Shown here: in pieces, positions 8,285 through 17,072 of the stretch | How positions within the stretch are numbered: the stretch's first letter is position 1 | Layout of the letters: every line of letters starts with the position of its first letter | Origin: BOKV01 sp041987205 | Lineage (GTDB): Bacteria > Pseudomonadota > Alphaproteobacteria > Rhizobiales > Rhizobiaceae | DNA: 64,000 bases | Direction: 5' to 3' | Assembly: GCA_041987205.1 (NCBI GenBank) | Contig: JBHIWX010000007.1 | Coordinates: forward strand, 1 to 64,000 | Notes under the pieces: generated by a model | Told to the model about the DNA's origin: nothing | Database searches by the model: none | What the model saw: the letters and a program-made list of their open reading frames with translations, nothing else | Program-made: the position numbers and the translations under genes

Positions 8285-10168
8285 ATGGTGTCATGGCATT
8301 TGCGCGACGGCGCAGGTGACGTTCTGGGCGGCTACCGCACGGCGTGGCATTTCGCCCGGCCCCTGTTCACCGTCTATGTACTGGTTCGGCTGCTCGCGTT
8401 GGCGGTCTTCGCGCCGCTCGCCTCACTGCTGCTATCGCTGGCGATCGCCACCAGCGGCAAGTCCGCCTTCACCGATCAGGAAATCGCCTATTTCCTGCTG
8501 ACACCTTCCGGGCTCGTGGCCTGTCTGCTTGCAGGCACCCTTCTGATCCTCGCCTTTGCGCTCGACGTTTCGATCATGACCGCCGTGCTGCGAACCGGCG
8601 ATCGGAGCATGCTGGGCGCGCTCGAAAACGCCCTGCGCCTGACCACGAGCCGTTCACCCGTGCTCTTCCGCTTCCTCCTTCGCCTCATCGTCAAGGTTGC
8701 AGCGCTAGCCGTTCCTTTCGCTGCGGTGGCCGGCATCATCGCCTGGTTCACCCTGCGCAGCCATGACATCAACTATTACCTGACCTACTGGCCGACCAGT
8801 TTCGTTGTCGCCGCCATGGCGATCGCGCTCGTGCTGCTCGCGGGCGCCGTACTGCTGGCCTGGAAGCTTTCCGGCTGGGGCATTGCACTGCATCTCGTCG
8901 TGTTCGGGCACGTCGCCCCCGCCGAGGCGTTTGCCGGGAGCATCGACCGTCTGGCCGGCCGACGTCCCCGTCTGGTTTCCGGCATGATCGCATGGATAAT
9001 TCTGCGCACGCTGCTGGCGCTCGTCCCCGCCATGCTGGCCGGACTGCTGATCGAGGTCATTTCACCGGTCTTCGGCGCCCGGCTCGATCTGGCCGTGGGC
9101 ATGATCGTTCTGGTCATGTTGCTGTGGGCACTGGCCGACGCCTTCATCGATGTTCTTTCGAACGGCGCCTTGTCGGCCCTGCTCTATCGCCATTATCGCC
9201 ACGCCACGCCAGACGAGCCGAAGATCGAGACCGCGCCCGCACCCCAGGCGCGCCACGCCCGCGGCCTGCTCAGGCCCGTCGCCATCGCGGGGCTTGCCGC
9301 CCTGCTCGCCGTCATCGCCGGTTTCGTGACGGCCGACAGCCTGCTCGACGGCGTGGGGACACCGCAAACGGTCGAGATCATCGCCCATCGCGGTGCGGCG
9401 GCGCTCCGCCCCGAAAACACGCTGGCAGCAATCGACAAGGCGCTCGACGACAAGGCCGACTGGGTCGAGATCGACGTTCAGGAAACAGCGGACGGAGAAG
9501 TCATCGTCGCCCATGACAGCGACTTCATGAAAACCGCAGGCAACGGCCTCAAGGTCTGGGACGCGACGATGGAGAACATCGCCGCGATCGACATCGGCAG
9601 CTGGTTCGGCGCCGACTGGTCCGACGAACGACCGCCAACCCTGCGTCAGGTCCTTGAGACGGCGCAAGGTCGGGGCCGGGTCATCATCGAACTGAAATAC
9701 TACCGCCACGACGTCGATCTCGAGCGCCGCGTCGGCACGATCGTGGAACAGACCGGCATGGCGGACGCCATCGCCGTGATGTCGCTCAAGAGCGCCGGCA
9801 TCGAGAAGATGCGCGCGCTCCATCCCGACTGGCGCTACGGCATCCTCGCTGCCCGGGCGCTCGGCAATCTGACCGCGCTCGACGCGGATTTCCTGGCGGT
9901 CAATACCGGTCAGGTTTCAAGGCGCCTCATCGACAGGGCGCACGCGCAGGCCAAACAGGTCTATGCCTGGACCGTCGATGATCCGTTGATGATGTCGCGC
10001 ATGATCTCGATGGGCATCGACGGGCTGATCACCAACAACCCCGCGCTGGCGCGCCGGATCATGGTCGCGCGCAACGAACTCGATACCTATGAAAGGCTGC
10101 TGCTGTGGCTCGTCGACCGGTTCCGGATCGGCAGCTTCGACCTCGTCGCCAGCGAGAAGGACGGCTGA
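8285..10168 (+). CDS. Membrane-anchored glycerophosphodiester phosphodiesterase
   Basis: A 627-residue two-part protein. The first 370 residues contain about seven or eight hydrophobic spans and match the membrane domain often fused to GDPD enzymes. The C-terminal 250 residues are a GDPD TIM barrel: IAHRGAAALRPENTLAA gives the catalytic His-Arg and Glu, WVEIDVQETADGE the metal-binding Glu/Asp, and VAHDSDF the second His; the end has TNNPAL. It hydrolyses glycerophosphodiesters to an alcohol and glycerol-3-phosphate, here probably at the outer face of the inner membrane. Start 8285 is preceded by GAGAGG; a GTG at 8186 is possible but lacks a site. Confidence 0.88.
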   Translation: MVSWHLRDGAGDVLGGYRTAWHFARPLFTVYVLVRLLALAVFAPLASLLLSLAIATSGKSAFTDQEIAYFLLTPSGLVACLLAGTLLILAFALDVSIMTAVLRTGDRSMLGALENALRLTTSRSPVLFRFLLRLIVKVAALAVPFAAVAGIIAWFTLRSHDINYYLTYWPTSFVVAAMAIALVLLAGAVLLAWKLSGWGIALHLVVFGHVAPAEAFAGSIDRLAGRRPRLVSGMIAWIILRTLLALVPAMLAGLLIEVISPVFGARLDLAVGMIVLVMLLWALADAFIDVLSNGALSALLYRHYRHATPDEPKIETAPAPQARHARGLLRPVAIAGLAALLAVIAGFVTADSLLDGVGTPQTVEIIAHRGAAALRPENTLAAIDKALDDKADWVEIDVQETADGEVIVAHDSDFMKTAGNGLKVWDATMENIAAIDIGSWFGADWSDERPPTLRQVLETAQGRGRVIIELKYYRHDVDLERRVGTIVEQTGMADAIAVMSLKSAGIEKMRALHPDWRYGILAARALGNLTALDADFLAVNTGQVSRRLIDRAHAQAKQVYAWTVDDPLMMSRMISMGIDGLITNNPALARRIMVARNELDTYERLLLWLVDRFRIGSFDLVASEKDG

Positions 10169-10198
10169 CCGGCATCGCGCCGGCGATTCGGGTCGGGC

Positions 10199-10483
10199 TC
10201 AGGCAGCTTCCGCCGGTGCCTTGGCGTCGATCGCCAGGGCATGCAGGCCGGCTGCGATTTCCTCGGCGGCCAGCGCGTTGATGGCGCGGTGGCGCTCGAC
10301 CCGGTTCATGCCGGTGAAGGCATCGGCGACGATGCGCACGCGCAGATGGGTCTCGCCGGTCCCGTCATAGGATTGGGCGCCATGGTGATGGCCGGCATGC
10401 AGATGGCTCTCATTGATGATCTCGAGCGACTGTGGTTTGAACGCTTCTTCGAGTTTCGTCCGGAGTGAATTTGACCAACCCAT
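10199..10483 (-). CDS. bolA: BolA family protein
   Basis: A 94-residue BolA/Fra-type protein. It has LEEAFKPQSLEIINESHLH, a His-rich loop (HAGHHHGA), THLRVRIVADAF with the helix-turn region, and the invariant R-H-R-A-I-N (VERHRAINALAAEEI) with the conserved His. BolA proteins bind monothiol glutaredoxins and take part in Fe-S handling; in some bacteria they also act as transcription factors. GGAG sits seven bases before ATG 10483. It diverges from the J-domain gene; in many alphaproteobacteria bolA and this J-domain gene are neighbours, followed by cobS and cobT, as here. Confidence 0.92.
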   Translation of the reverse strand: MGWSNSLRTKLEEAFKPQSLEIINESHLHAGHHHGAQSYDGTGETHLRVRIVADAFTGMNRVERHRAINALAAEEIAAGLHALAIDAKAPAEAA

Positions 10484-10596
10484 GTCGAGGCTCCATCTGA
10501 ATCGCTTGTTGCCGATCACGCAAACGCCCCTTTTGCGTAGCACATGATCGAATGTCAATTCTTGAGCTTGAGTGCCGCGGGGACCATAATTCGTCG

Positions 10597-11226
10597 ATGA
10601 ACACCTCTTCCAAATATTTCGATGGCATCCGGATCGGCAAGCGCGGCGCGCGCAAGCCGAAGACTTCCGCAGGTCCCGCGGCGCGGGCCGGCCAGACCTG
10701 TCAGTGGGAAGGCTGCGACGCCCCCGCCACCCACAAGGCACCGATGGGACGCCAGCACGAAGGCAGCTATTTCCATTTCTGCTTCGACCACGTGCGCGAG
10801 TACAACAAGTCCTACAACTACTTCTCCGGCCTCGACGACGAGGCGGTGTCGAAGTTCCAGAAGGATTCCGTCGTCGGCCACCGTCCGACCTGGACGATGG
10901 GCGTCAACCGCTGGAGCAACGCGCCGGAGGCGGAAGAGACCGAACGCGTCGCCGGCGCCTCGGCCAGGATCCGCGCCCGGCTGAGGGCAACGCCGGGCGA
11001 ACGGGCGGCGATGCAGCCGGCACGCAAGCTGCGCACGCTGGAGCGCAAGGCGCTCGACGATCTCGGTTTGCCCGACAAGGCGACCGCCGACGAGATCAAG
11101 ACGCGCTACAAGGAGCTTGTCAAACGCCACCATCCCGATGCAAATGGGGGCGACCGCAGTTCAGAGGGCCGTCTGCGACAGATTATCCAGGCCTACAAGC
11201 TGCTGAAGCAATCGGGTTTGTGCTAG
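10597..11226 (+). CDS. J domain-containing protein (DnaJ-like, rhizobial type)
   Basis: A 209-residue protein with a C-terminal J domain (about residues 145-209): LDDLGLPDKATADEIKTRYK, then the HPD tripeptide in KRHHPDANGG, needed to stimulate DnaK ATPase. The N-terminal part has a Cys-containing segment (CQWEGCDAPATHKAP) followed by FHFCFDHVREYNKSYNYF, a conserved block in this alphaproteobacterial group that could bind metal. It lacks the G/F region and the zinc-finger core of true DnaJ. The start at 10597 fits the family N terminus (MNTSSKYFDGIRIGKRG). Client proteins are unknown. Confidence 0.88.
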   Translation: MNTSSKYFDGIRIGKRGARKPKTSAGPAARAGQTCQWEGCDAPATHKAPMGRQHEGSYFHFCFDHVREYNKSYNYFSGLDDEAVSKFQKDSVVGHRPTWTMGVNRWSNAPEAEETERVAGASARIRARLRATPGERAAMQPARKLRTLERKALDDLGLPDKATADEIKTRYKELVKRHHPDANGGDRSSEGRLRQIIQAYKLLKQSGLC

Positions 11227-11352
11227 GTCTTCGGGTCGGCACACAGCCCTAAATGGACCGTGACGACCGCGATCCGCCGCAAACAGGCCGTCCTCGACGG
11301 CCCCGAAATCAGATAAAGAGACATGGATCATTCATCACCGGAGGAACAGGGG

Positions 11353-12321
11353 ATGACAGAAGGTTTGCCGGACACCGAGATTTCCGTCCGGAAAGCGTTC
11401 AGGATCGACAGCGACCTGACCGTCCCCGCCTATTCCGAATCGAGCGAACACGTGCCGGACATCGATCCGGACTATCTGTTCGACCGCCAGACGACGCTCG
11501 CCATCCTCGCAGGCTTCGCGCACAATCGGCGCGTCATCGTCTCGGGCTATCACGGCACCGGCAAGTCGACCCATATCGAGCAGGTCGCGGCCCGCCTCAA
11601 CTGGCCCTGCGTGCGCGTCAACCTCGACAGCCATGTCAGCCGTATCGATCTGGTCGGCAAGGACGCCATCGTCGTCAAGGACGGCATGCAGGTCACCGAA
11701 TTCCGTGACGGCATCCTGCCCTGGGCCTATCAGCACAACATCGCACTCGTCTTCGACGAATACGATGCCGGCCGCCCGGACGTCATGTTCGTCATCCAGC
11801 GCGTGCTGGAATCCTCCGGCCGCCTGACCCTGCTCGACCAGTCGCGCGTCATCCGCCCCCATCCGGCCTTCCGCCTGTTCGCCACCGCCAACACGGTCGG
11901 CCTCGGCGACACGACGGGCCTCTATCACGGCACGCAGCAGATCAACCAGGCCCAGATGGACCGCTGGTCGCTGGTCGTCACGCTCAACTACCTGCCGCAC
12001 GACAAGGAAGTCGACATCGTGCTGGCCAAGGTGAAGTCCTTCAACACCGCCGAGGGCCGCGAGACGGTTTCGCGCATGGTGCGCGTCGCCGACATGACCC
12101 GCGCCGCCTTCATGAATGGCGACATCTCCACGGTGATGAGCCCGCGTACGGTCATCACCTGGGCCGAAAACACGGAAATCTTCGGCGACAAGGGCTTCGC
12201 CTTCGAGGTAACCTTCCTCAACAAGTGCGACGAGCTGGAGCGCGCCTCGGTGGCCGAGTTCTACCAGCGCGCCTTCGGCGAGGAGATCACCGGTTCAGCC
12301 GCCAATCTGGTGGTGGCCTGA
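11353..12321 (+). CDS. cobS: Aerobic cobaltochelatase subunit CobS
   Basis: A 322-residue AAA+ protein, the motor subunit that with CobT drives CobN to insert cobalt into hydrogenobyrinic acid a,c-diamide in aerobic B12 synthesis. Walker A is GYHGTGKST (residues 65-73) and Walker B is ALVFDEYDAG near 131; TANTVGLGDTTGLYHGT is highly conserved in the family. The start is placed at ATG 11353 because GGAGG precedes it; an in-frame ATG at 11323 would add ten residues that contain that site. cobT starts 31 bp later. cobN is not in the window, which is usual. No cobalamin riboswitch was seen in the 96 bp upstream. Confidence 0.96.
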   Translation: MTEGLPDTEISVRKAFRIDSDLTVPAYSESSEHVPDIDPDYLFDRQTTLAILAGFAHNRRVIVSGYHGTGKSTHIEQVAARLNWPCVRVNLDSHVSRIDLVGKDAIVVKDGMQVTEFRDGILPWAYQHNIALVFDEYDAGRPDVMFVIQRVLESSGRLTLLDQSRVIRPHPAFRLFATANTVGLGDTTGLYHGTQQINQAQMDRWSLVVTLNYLPHDKEVDIVLAKVKSFNTAEGRETVSRMVRVADMTRAAFMNGDISTVMSPRTVITWAENTEIFGDKGFAFEVTFLNKCDELERASVAEFYQRAFGEEITGSAANLVVA

Positions 12322-12352
12322 GGGTCGCCGCCAACCAGACAATGAGCACGAC

Positions 12353-14263
12353 GTGAGCAGTCAGGGGAGCAACAGCCGCAGCCGGGGCCAGCCATTGCCC
12401 GATTACGAGCCGCTCAAGCGGGCGATCTCGACCTGCGTGCGCGCGATCGCCGGCGATTCGGCCCTGGAGGTCTCCTATTCCGGCGACCGCCCGTCGCTCG
12501 CCGCCGGCGAGGCAAGGCTGCCCGACATCCCCAAGCGCCTGACCCGCGAGCAATTGTCGGTCACGCGCGGCGCCGGCGATTCGCTCGCCCTGCGCAAGGC
12601 CTGCCACGACAACGCCATCCATTCGAAACACTCGCCCGTCGGCCAGAACGCCAGGGCGATCTATGACGCCGTCGAACAGGCGCGCGTCGAGGCGATCGGC
12701 GCGCGCCAGATGGACGGCGTCGCCTCGAACCTGACCTCCATGCTGGAGGATCGCTATTCGCGCTCCAACTACGCCAACGCGCTCGACCGCGCTGACGTGC
12801 CGCTTGAGGAGGCTGTCGCACTGATCGTGCGCGAGAAGCTGACCGGCCGGGCACCGCCGCAAAGCGCGCAGGCCTTCGTCGATCTGTGGCGCAGCCATAT
12901 CGAGAGCAAGGCGGGCGATACGATCTCCGCGCTCGACGACAAGCTTCAGGACCAGTCCGCCTTTGCCCGCTCCGTGCGCGACCTCATCGCCGATCTCGAC
13001 ATGGGCGACGAACTCGGCGACGACGATTCCACCGACAGCGATGATGACGAGGACGAGGATTCGCAGAACGAGGATTCCGACGAATCGCAGCGCGAAAACG
13101 AGGAATCGACCGGCGAGGACGAGGGCGAGCCACAGGAGAGCGATTCCAGCTCCGACGAGCAGACCGAGGGCGAGATGGAGGCGGCGGACACCAACGCCGA
13201 CGATTTCGCCGACGAGGACAGCGAGAACGCCGAGACGCCGGGCGAATCGCAGCGTCCCGAACTGCCCTTCTCCGGCCTACCGCCGCACAGCGACTACAAG
13301 GTCTTCACCGCCGAATATGACGAGCAGATCGACGCCGCCGATCTGTGCGACGAGGCCGAGCTCGACAGGCTGCGCGCCTTTCTCGACAAGCAGCTCGCCC
13401 ATCTGCAGGGCGTCGTCGGCCGCCTCGCCAACCGGCTGCAGCGCAAGCTGATGGCGCAGCAGGATCGCGGCTGGGACTTCGATCTCGAGGAGGGCTATCT
13501 CGACACCGCGCGCCTGACCCGCATCATCACCGACCCAATGACCCCGCTCTCCTTCAAGATGGAGCGCGAAACGGTCTTCCGCGACACCGTCGTCACCCTG
13601 CTGCTCGACAATTCCGGCTCCATGCGCGGCCGGCCGATCACCGTCGCCGCCACCTGTGCCGACATTCTGGCGCGCACGCTGGAGCGCTGCGGCGTCAAGG
13701 TCGAGATCCTGGGCTTCACCACCAAGGCGTGGAAGGGCGGACAGGCGCGCGAGAAATGGCTGCGCGCTAACAAGCCGGCCACGCCCGGCCGCCTCAACGA
13801 TCTGCGCCACATCGTCTACAAATCCGCAGACGCGCCCTGGCGGCGCTCGCGCCGCAATCTCGGCCTGATGATGCGCGAGGGCCTGCTCAAGGAAAACATC
13901 GACGGCGAGGCGCTGATCTGGGCCCATTCGCGCCTGATGGCGCGGCCCGAGCACCGGCGCATCCTGATGATGATCTCCGACGGCGCGCCGGTCGACGATT
14001 CCACGCTGTCGGTCAATCCCGGCAACTATCTCGAGCGCCATCTGCGCCACGTCATCGAGGACATCGAGACCTATTCGCCGGTCGAAATGCTCGCCATCGG
14101 CATCGGCCACGACGTTACGCGCTACTACAAGCGCGCCGTGACCATCGTCGACGCCGAGGAACTGGCCGGCGCGATGACCGAGCAACTCGCCGATCTGTTC
14201 GACGACTATCGGCCCGGCGGCAGCACAACAAAGCGCCGCGCACCCGCGAGAGCGAGCAGATGA
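12353..14263 (+). CDS. cobT: Cobaltochelatase subunit CobT
   Basis: A 636-residue protein and partner of CobS. Residues 1-220 form the helical N-terminal domain; residues about 224-304 are a long, almost wholly Asp/Glu/Ser spacer; residues about 400-625 form a von Willebrand A domain with an intact MIDAS start LLLDNSGSMRG and ISDGAPVDD. Together with CobS hexamers it makes the chaperone-like part of cobaltochelatase, a relative of BchD in magnesium chelatase. It starts at GTG 12353 with only a weak ribosome-binding site, possibly relying on coupling with cobS. Its stop overlaps the next start (ATGA). Confidence 0.96.
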   Translation: MSSQGSNSRSRGQPLPDYEPLKRAISTCVRAIAGDSALEVSYSGDRPSLAAGEARLPDIPKRLTREQLSVTRGAGDSLALRKACHDNAIHSKHSPVGQNARAIYDAVEQARVEAIGARQMDGVASNLTSMLEDRYSRSNYANALDRADVPLEEAVALIVREKLTGRAPPQSAQAFVDLWRSHIESKAGDTISALDDKLQDQSAFARSVRDLIADLDMGDELGDDDSTDSDDDEDEDSQNEDSDESQRENEESTGEDEGEPQESDSSSDEQTEGEMEAADTNADDFADEDSENAETPGESQRPELPFSGLPPHSDYKVFTAEYDEQIDAADLCDEAELDRLRAFLDKQLAHLQGVVGRLANRLQRKLMAQQDRGWDFDLEEGYLDTARLTRIITDPMTPLSFKMERETVFRDTVVTLLLDNSGSMRGRPITVAATCADILARTLERCGVKVEILGFTTKAWKGGQAREKWLRANKPATPGRLNDLRHIVYKSADAPWRRSRRNLGLMMREGLLKENIDGEALIWAHSRLMARPEHRRILMMISDGAPVDDSTLSVNPGNYLERHLRHVIEDIETYSPVEMLAIGIGHDVTRYYKRAVTIVDAEELAGAMTEQLADLFDDYRPGGSTTKRRAPARASR

Positions 14264-15330
14264 TCGCGCGGCCGGCAGGTTCGTTCCGCCGGTCGCCTTG
14301 CCTCGCGCCGTGTGCCGCGCGCGCACTTGCCGCCCCCCTGCTGATCCTCGTCCTGTCGCTGGCGATCCCGCTTTTCGCCGTCCTCACGGCATCGGCGCAG
14401 GAGCCGCGCCCGGTCGACGTGCTGGCCACGCCAATCCTCAATTTCCGCATCGCCGACAACGAGACGCGTTTCGGCGCGCTGCGCTTCGTCGGCGGTCTTC
14501 AGCTCGAATCGAAAGACAAGGAGTTCGGCGGGTTCTCCGGCCTGCGCCTGCTGCCCGGACGGGGCCGGTTCGTCGCAATCACCGATGCCGGCCAGTGGCT
14601 CGCCGGCGACATCGACCGTGACGCCGCCGGCCTGCCCAGGGGGCTGACCGGCACGGCGATGGGCTCGCTCCTGCCACCCGATGCCGGCCTGATCGCCCGC
14701 AAGCGAGACGGCAATTGCGAGGCGCTGGAGATCGAGGGGGAGACGGCCTGGACGGCCTATGAACTGAACCCCCGCATCGAGACCTTCCCGCTGTCGCCGC
14801 TCGGCATGCCCATGACCGCTTCGACAAGGCAGTTCGCCGGCCTGAAGGGCCTGCGCCTCGGCGCCAACAAGGGCATCGAGGCGCTGGCGCGCTTCCCGGA
14901 AGGTTCACCCTTCGCCGGCGCCCTCCTGGCGATTTCGGAGGAAACGCTCAACCGGGAACGCAACATCCGCGCCTTCATCCTCGACGGCCAGTCGGTCCGC
15001 GAACTGGCCTTTCTGCGCGACGAGGATTTCGCGATCACCGATGCCGATTTCCTGCCGAATGGCGATCTCCTGCTGCTGCAACGGCGCTATTCGGTACGCC
15101 AGGGCCACGCAATCAAGCTGCGCCTCGTGCCCGCCGCCGAACTGGCGGAAGGCGCAACTGCCGGCGGTACGATCCTGATGAGCGCCGACCGCAATTACTG
15201 GATCGACAACCTCGAAGGCCTCGACGTTTCCATCGACGAGGACGGCGCGGTGCACATCACGCTGATTTCCGACGACAACTTCTCGGCCCTGCAACGAACG
15301 CTGCTGCTGGAATTCGTGATCGAGCAGTAA
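14260..15330 (+). CDS. Exported protein with esterase-like activity of phytase domain
   Basis: A 356-residue protein with a Sec signal (arginine-rich start, hydrophobic run to ASAQEP near residue 47) and a beta-propeller-like domain of the phytase esterase-like family: GGLQLESKDKEFGGFSGLRL, ITDAGQWLAGDI, NCEALEIEGETAWTAYE, NIRAFILDG and NYWIDNLEGLDVS match the repeating blade pattern. Proteins of this family sit downstream of cobT in other rhizobia. It is translated by ATGA overlap with cobT, yet has no evident link to B12. Enzyme activity for this branch has not, to my knowledge, been shown; the call is a fold assignment. Confidence 0.85.
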   Translation: MIARPAGSFRRSPCLAPCAARALAAPLLILVLSLAIPLFAVLTASAQEPRPVDVLATPILNFRIADNETRFGALRFVGGLQLESKDKEFGGFSGLRLLPGRGRFVAITDAGQWLAGDIDRDAAGLPRGLTGTAMGSLLPPDAGLIARKRDGNCEALEIEGETAWTAYELNPRIETFPLSPLGMPMTASTRQFAGLKGLRLGANKGIEALARFPEGSPFAGALLAISEETLNRERNIRAFILDGQSVRELAFLRDEDFAITDADFLPNGDLLLLQRRYSVRQGHAIKLRLVPAAELAEGATAGGTILMSADRNYWIDNLEGLDVSIDEDGAVHITLISDDNFSALQRTLLLEFVIEQ

Positions 15331-15359
15331 GGCCGTGCGGGCGGCCCCGCCGCCATGCT

Positions 15360-15473
15360 GCGCGCGCGTCGACCCGGCACAGCGCGCGGCAGCACTTCAT
15401 CGACGACGAAACCTTCATCGCCGACGCGCTGGAAATGCTGGCTGGCTATCTGAAACTGGAAGCGCCGGGCTAG
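15360..15473 (+). pseudogene. Possible 3' end remnant of a lost gene
   Basis: A plus-strand frame ending at TAG 15473 reads QHFIDDETFIADALEMLAG followed by YLKLEAPG, which looks like a genuine helical C terminus. Upstream in the same frame the translation turns into arginine-rich nonsense and no start is seen. I cannot name the parent family. It may simply be chance coding-like sequence between two convergent genes. Confidence 0.2.
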
Positions 15474-15483
15474 CGGACGCCGT

Positions 15484-16140
15484 TCACCCCTGCGCCGTCG
15501 CGCCGCGCGGCGCGAGCCACGCCATCAGCGCGCCATAGGGCGCCAGCATGGCGAGGCCGACGAGAATCTTGACGCAGAAATCGCCCAGCGCCAGCGACAC
15601 CCACAATGGTGCCTCGCCACCGAAGAAGGGTACGGCGAAGGCAAGCGATCCGTCTTGCGAGCCCGTCATCGTGTCGAGAAAGGCGAAGCGCGCGGAAAAG
15701 GCCAGCCCGAAGAACAGCACCGTGTCGAGAACGGATCCGGCCAGCGTCGAGATCAGCGGCGGCTGCCACCAGGCATTGCGGCGCAACCGGTCGAAGATCT
15801 GCGTGTCGAGGAGTTGGGCCACGAGGAAGGCCGTGCCGGACGCGATCGCGATGCGCGGGCTCGCCAGCCAGATCGACAGCACGACCGCCAGCACGAAACC
15901 GGCATAGACGGTCTTGCGCGCTGCCGCCGGCCCGAGCCGACGGTTCGACAGATCATTGACCAGGAAGGCGACCGGATAGGTGAACGCGCCCCATGTGAGC
16001 ACGTCCTTCAGCCCGAAATGATCGAAGGGGAACTGGACGAGATAGTTCGACGCCGCAACGATGACCGCCATCGCAAGGATGAAAGGCGCAAGAACGAACG
16101 GAACGGTTGCGCGAACGCGCGAGGATGCGTTGGAGTCCAT
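15484..16140 (-). CDS. YhhQ/VUT family queuosine-precursor transporter
   Basis: A 218-residue integral membrane protein with about six hydrophobic segments. FVLAPFILAMAVIVAASNYL, TWGAFTYPVAFLVNDLSNR and VYAGFVLAVVLS carry the family signature T/Y-P-x-x-F-L-x-x-D, and TAFLVAQLLDTQIFDRLR follows. YhhQ imports queuosine precursors preQ0/preQ1 for tRNA modification; the assignment here rests on family similarity. It lies just downstream of rpmB on the same strand, separated by the rpmB terminator, so it needs its own promoter or read-through. No preQ1 riboswitch is visible in the 35 bp between terminator and gene. Confidence 0.85.
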   Translation of the reverse strand: MDSNASSRVRATVPFVLAPFILAMAVIVAASNYLVQFPFDHFGLKDVLTWGAFTYPVAFLVNDLSNRRLGPAAARKTVYAGFVLAVVLSIWLASPRIAIASGTAFLVAQLLDTQIFDRLRRNAWWQPPLISTLAGSVLDTVLFFGLAFSARFAFLDTMTGSQDGSLAFAVPFFGGEAPLWVSLALGDFCVKILVGLAMLAPYGALMAWLAPRGATAQG

Positions 16141-16170
16141 TTTTTTATCCTGGGTGATGGCACCAGCATG

Positions 16171-16198
16171 AAAAAGGCACCTGCATCAAGCAGGTGCC
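16171..16198 (-). terminator. Rho-independent terminator of rpmB
   Basis: On the minus strand GGCACCTGC, a five-base loop and GCAGGTGCC (a perfect 9-bp stem, 16176-16198) are followed by TTTTT. It lies 23 bases past the rpmB stop codon and before the YhhQ gene. Confidence 0.85.
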
Positions 16199-16221
16199 CG
16201 GCGAATTCGGTCGCGAAAGCC

Positions 16222-16512
16222 TTACGCGGCTTCCGCCATCTTCTTGGCGATCTGTTTCTTCAGCATCACGGCCTTCTGAGACAGGTCACGTTCCTTCGCC
16301 CCCATCAGGAAGGCGTCGAGCCCGCCGCGATGCTCGACCGAACGCAGCGCATTGGCGGAGATCCGCATGCGCACGCGCTGGTTCAGCGACTCGCTCATCA
16401 GCGTCACGTTGACGAGATTGGGCAGGAAACGCCGACGCGACTTGTTGTTCGCGTGGCTGACATTGTTGCCGTAGAGGACCGATTTGCCGGTCAATTCGCA
16501 GCGCCTGGACAT
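16222..16512 (-). CDS. rpmB: 50S ribosomal protein L28
   Basis: This 96-residue basic protein is full length for the alphaproteobacterial L28. It begins MSRRCELTGKSVLYGNNVSH, a block shared by L28 proteins, and has SRRRFLPNLVNVTL and RMRISANALRSVEHRGGLD. It is part of the large ribosomal subunit near the E site. The C-terminal extension with KKQIAKKMAEAA is normal for rhizobia. Start ATG 16512 matches the family; an upstream in-frame codon at 16542 would add ten residues. It is monocistronic, closed by a strong terminator. Confidence 0.98.
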   Translation of the reverse strand: MSRRCELTGKSVLYGNNVSHANNKSRRRFLPNLVNVTLMSESLNQRVRMRISANALRSVEHRGGLDAFLMGAKERDLSQKAVMLKKQIAKKMAEAA

Positions 16513-16766
16513 CGCTTCTATCCTTCGAAGTGCCTGTTTCATCCGTGGTTCGTCGCCGCCACCCGGCCTTGGCCGGTAATGAAATCGCGGCCAAATCGGC
16601 CGCGCGCAACGTCACCCTTCGGGAAAAGTCGGTTGTCTATAGTGTCGACCGCCCTGCCAGTCAAGCGGGAGAAGGCCGGACATAGGACAGCAAGGCAACA
16701 GCGGGTCTACAACTTGACTGCCACCGCGTCGGACCTTTACCCCTTTTACGTACGAGGATTGTCGCC

Positions 16767-17063
16767 GTGGCCGCCAAACCGCTTCCCAATTTCGTCTCCG
16801 GGCTCGACACGCTCGAGTCCGAACTGCTCGCCGAAAAGGCAAGCGCGCTCGGCCGAGCTGGCGATGCGGCGAGGCGCGCCATGGAGAAACTGCACGCTCA
16901 TGACGCGCGGGACGAAGTCCGAGAGCGCCTGCTCAAGGCCGCGGCCCGCGCCGTTCATCACTATTTCATCCAGCGCGAACTGTGCGGACTGCGCCGCCAT
17001 CACGACGCAATCCGCGATCTTGCCATTCCCCGCGAGGTGCTGGTGCGCCTCGGCGCAAGCTGA
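16767..17063 (+). CDS. DUF6665 family small helical protein
   Basis: A 98-residue protein, largely alpha-helical by composition, with SGLDTLESELLAEKASALGR, HDARDEVRERLLKAAARAVH and YFIQRELCGLRRHHDAIRD. I recognise it as a conserved rhizobial family recorded as DUF6665; no function is known. It starts at GTG 16767 with GAGG ten bases upstream. It diverges from rpmB across 254 bp and converges on the cytochrome gene with only 9 bp between the stops. The single Cys and paired His residues could bind metal, but there is no motif to prove it. Confidence 0.7.
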   Translation: MAAKPLPNFVSGLDTLESELLAEKASALGRAGDAARRAMEKLHAHDARDEVRERLLKAAARAVHHYFIQRELCGLRRHHDAIRDLAIPREVLVRLGAS

Positions 17064-17072
17064 GCGCGACGC

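Noticed and set aside
11227..11352. Cobalamin riboswitch before cobS
   Set aside because: The gap is too short and shows no B12-box-like conserved segment.
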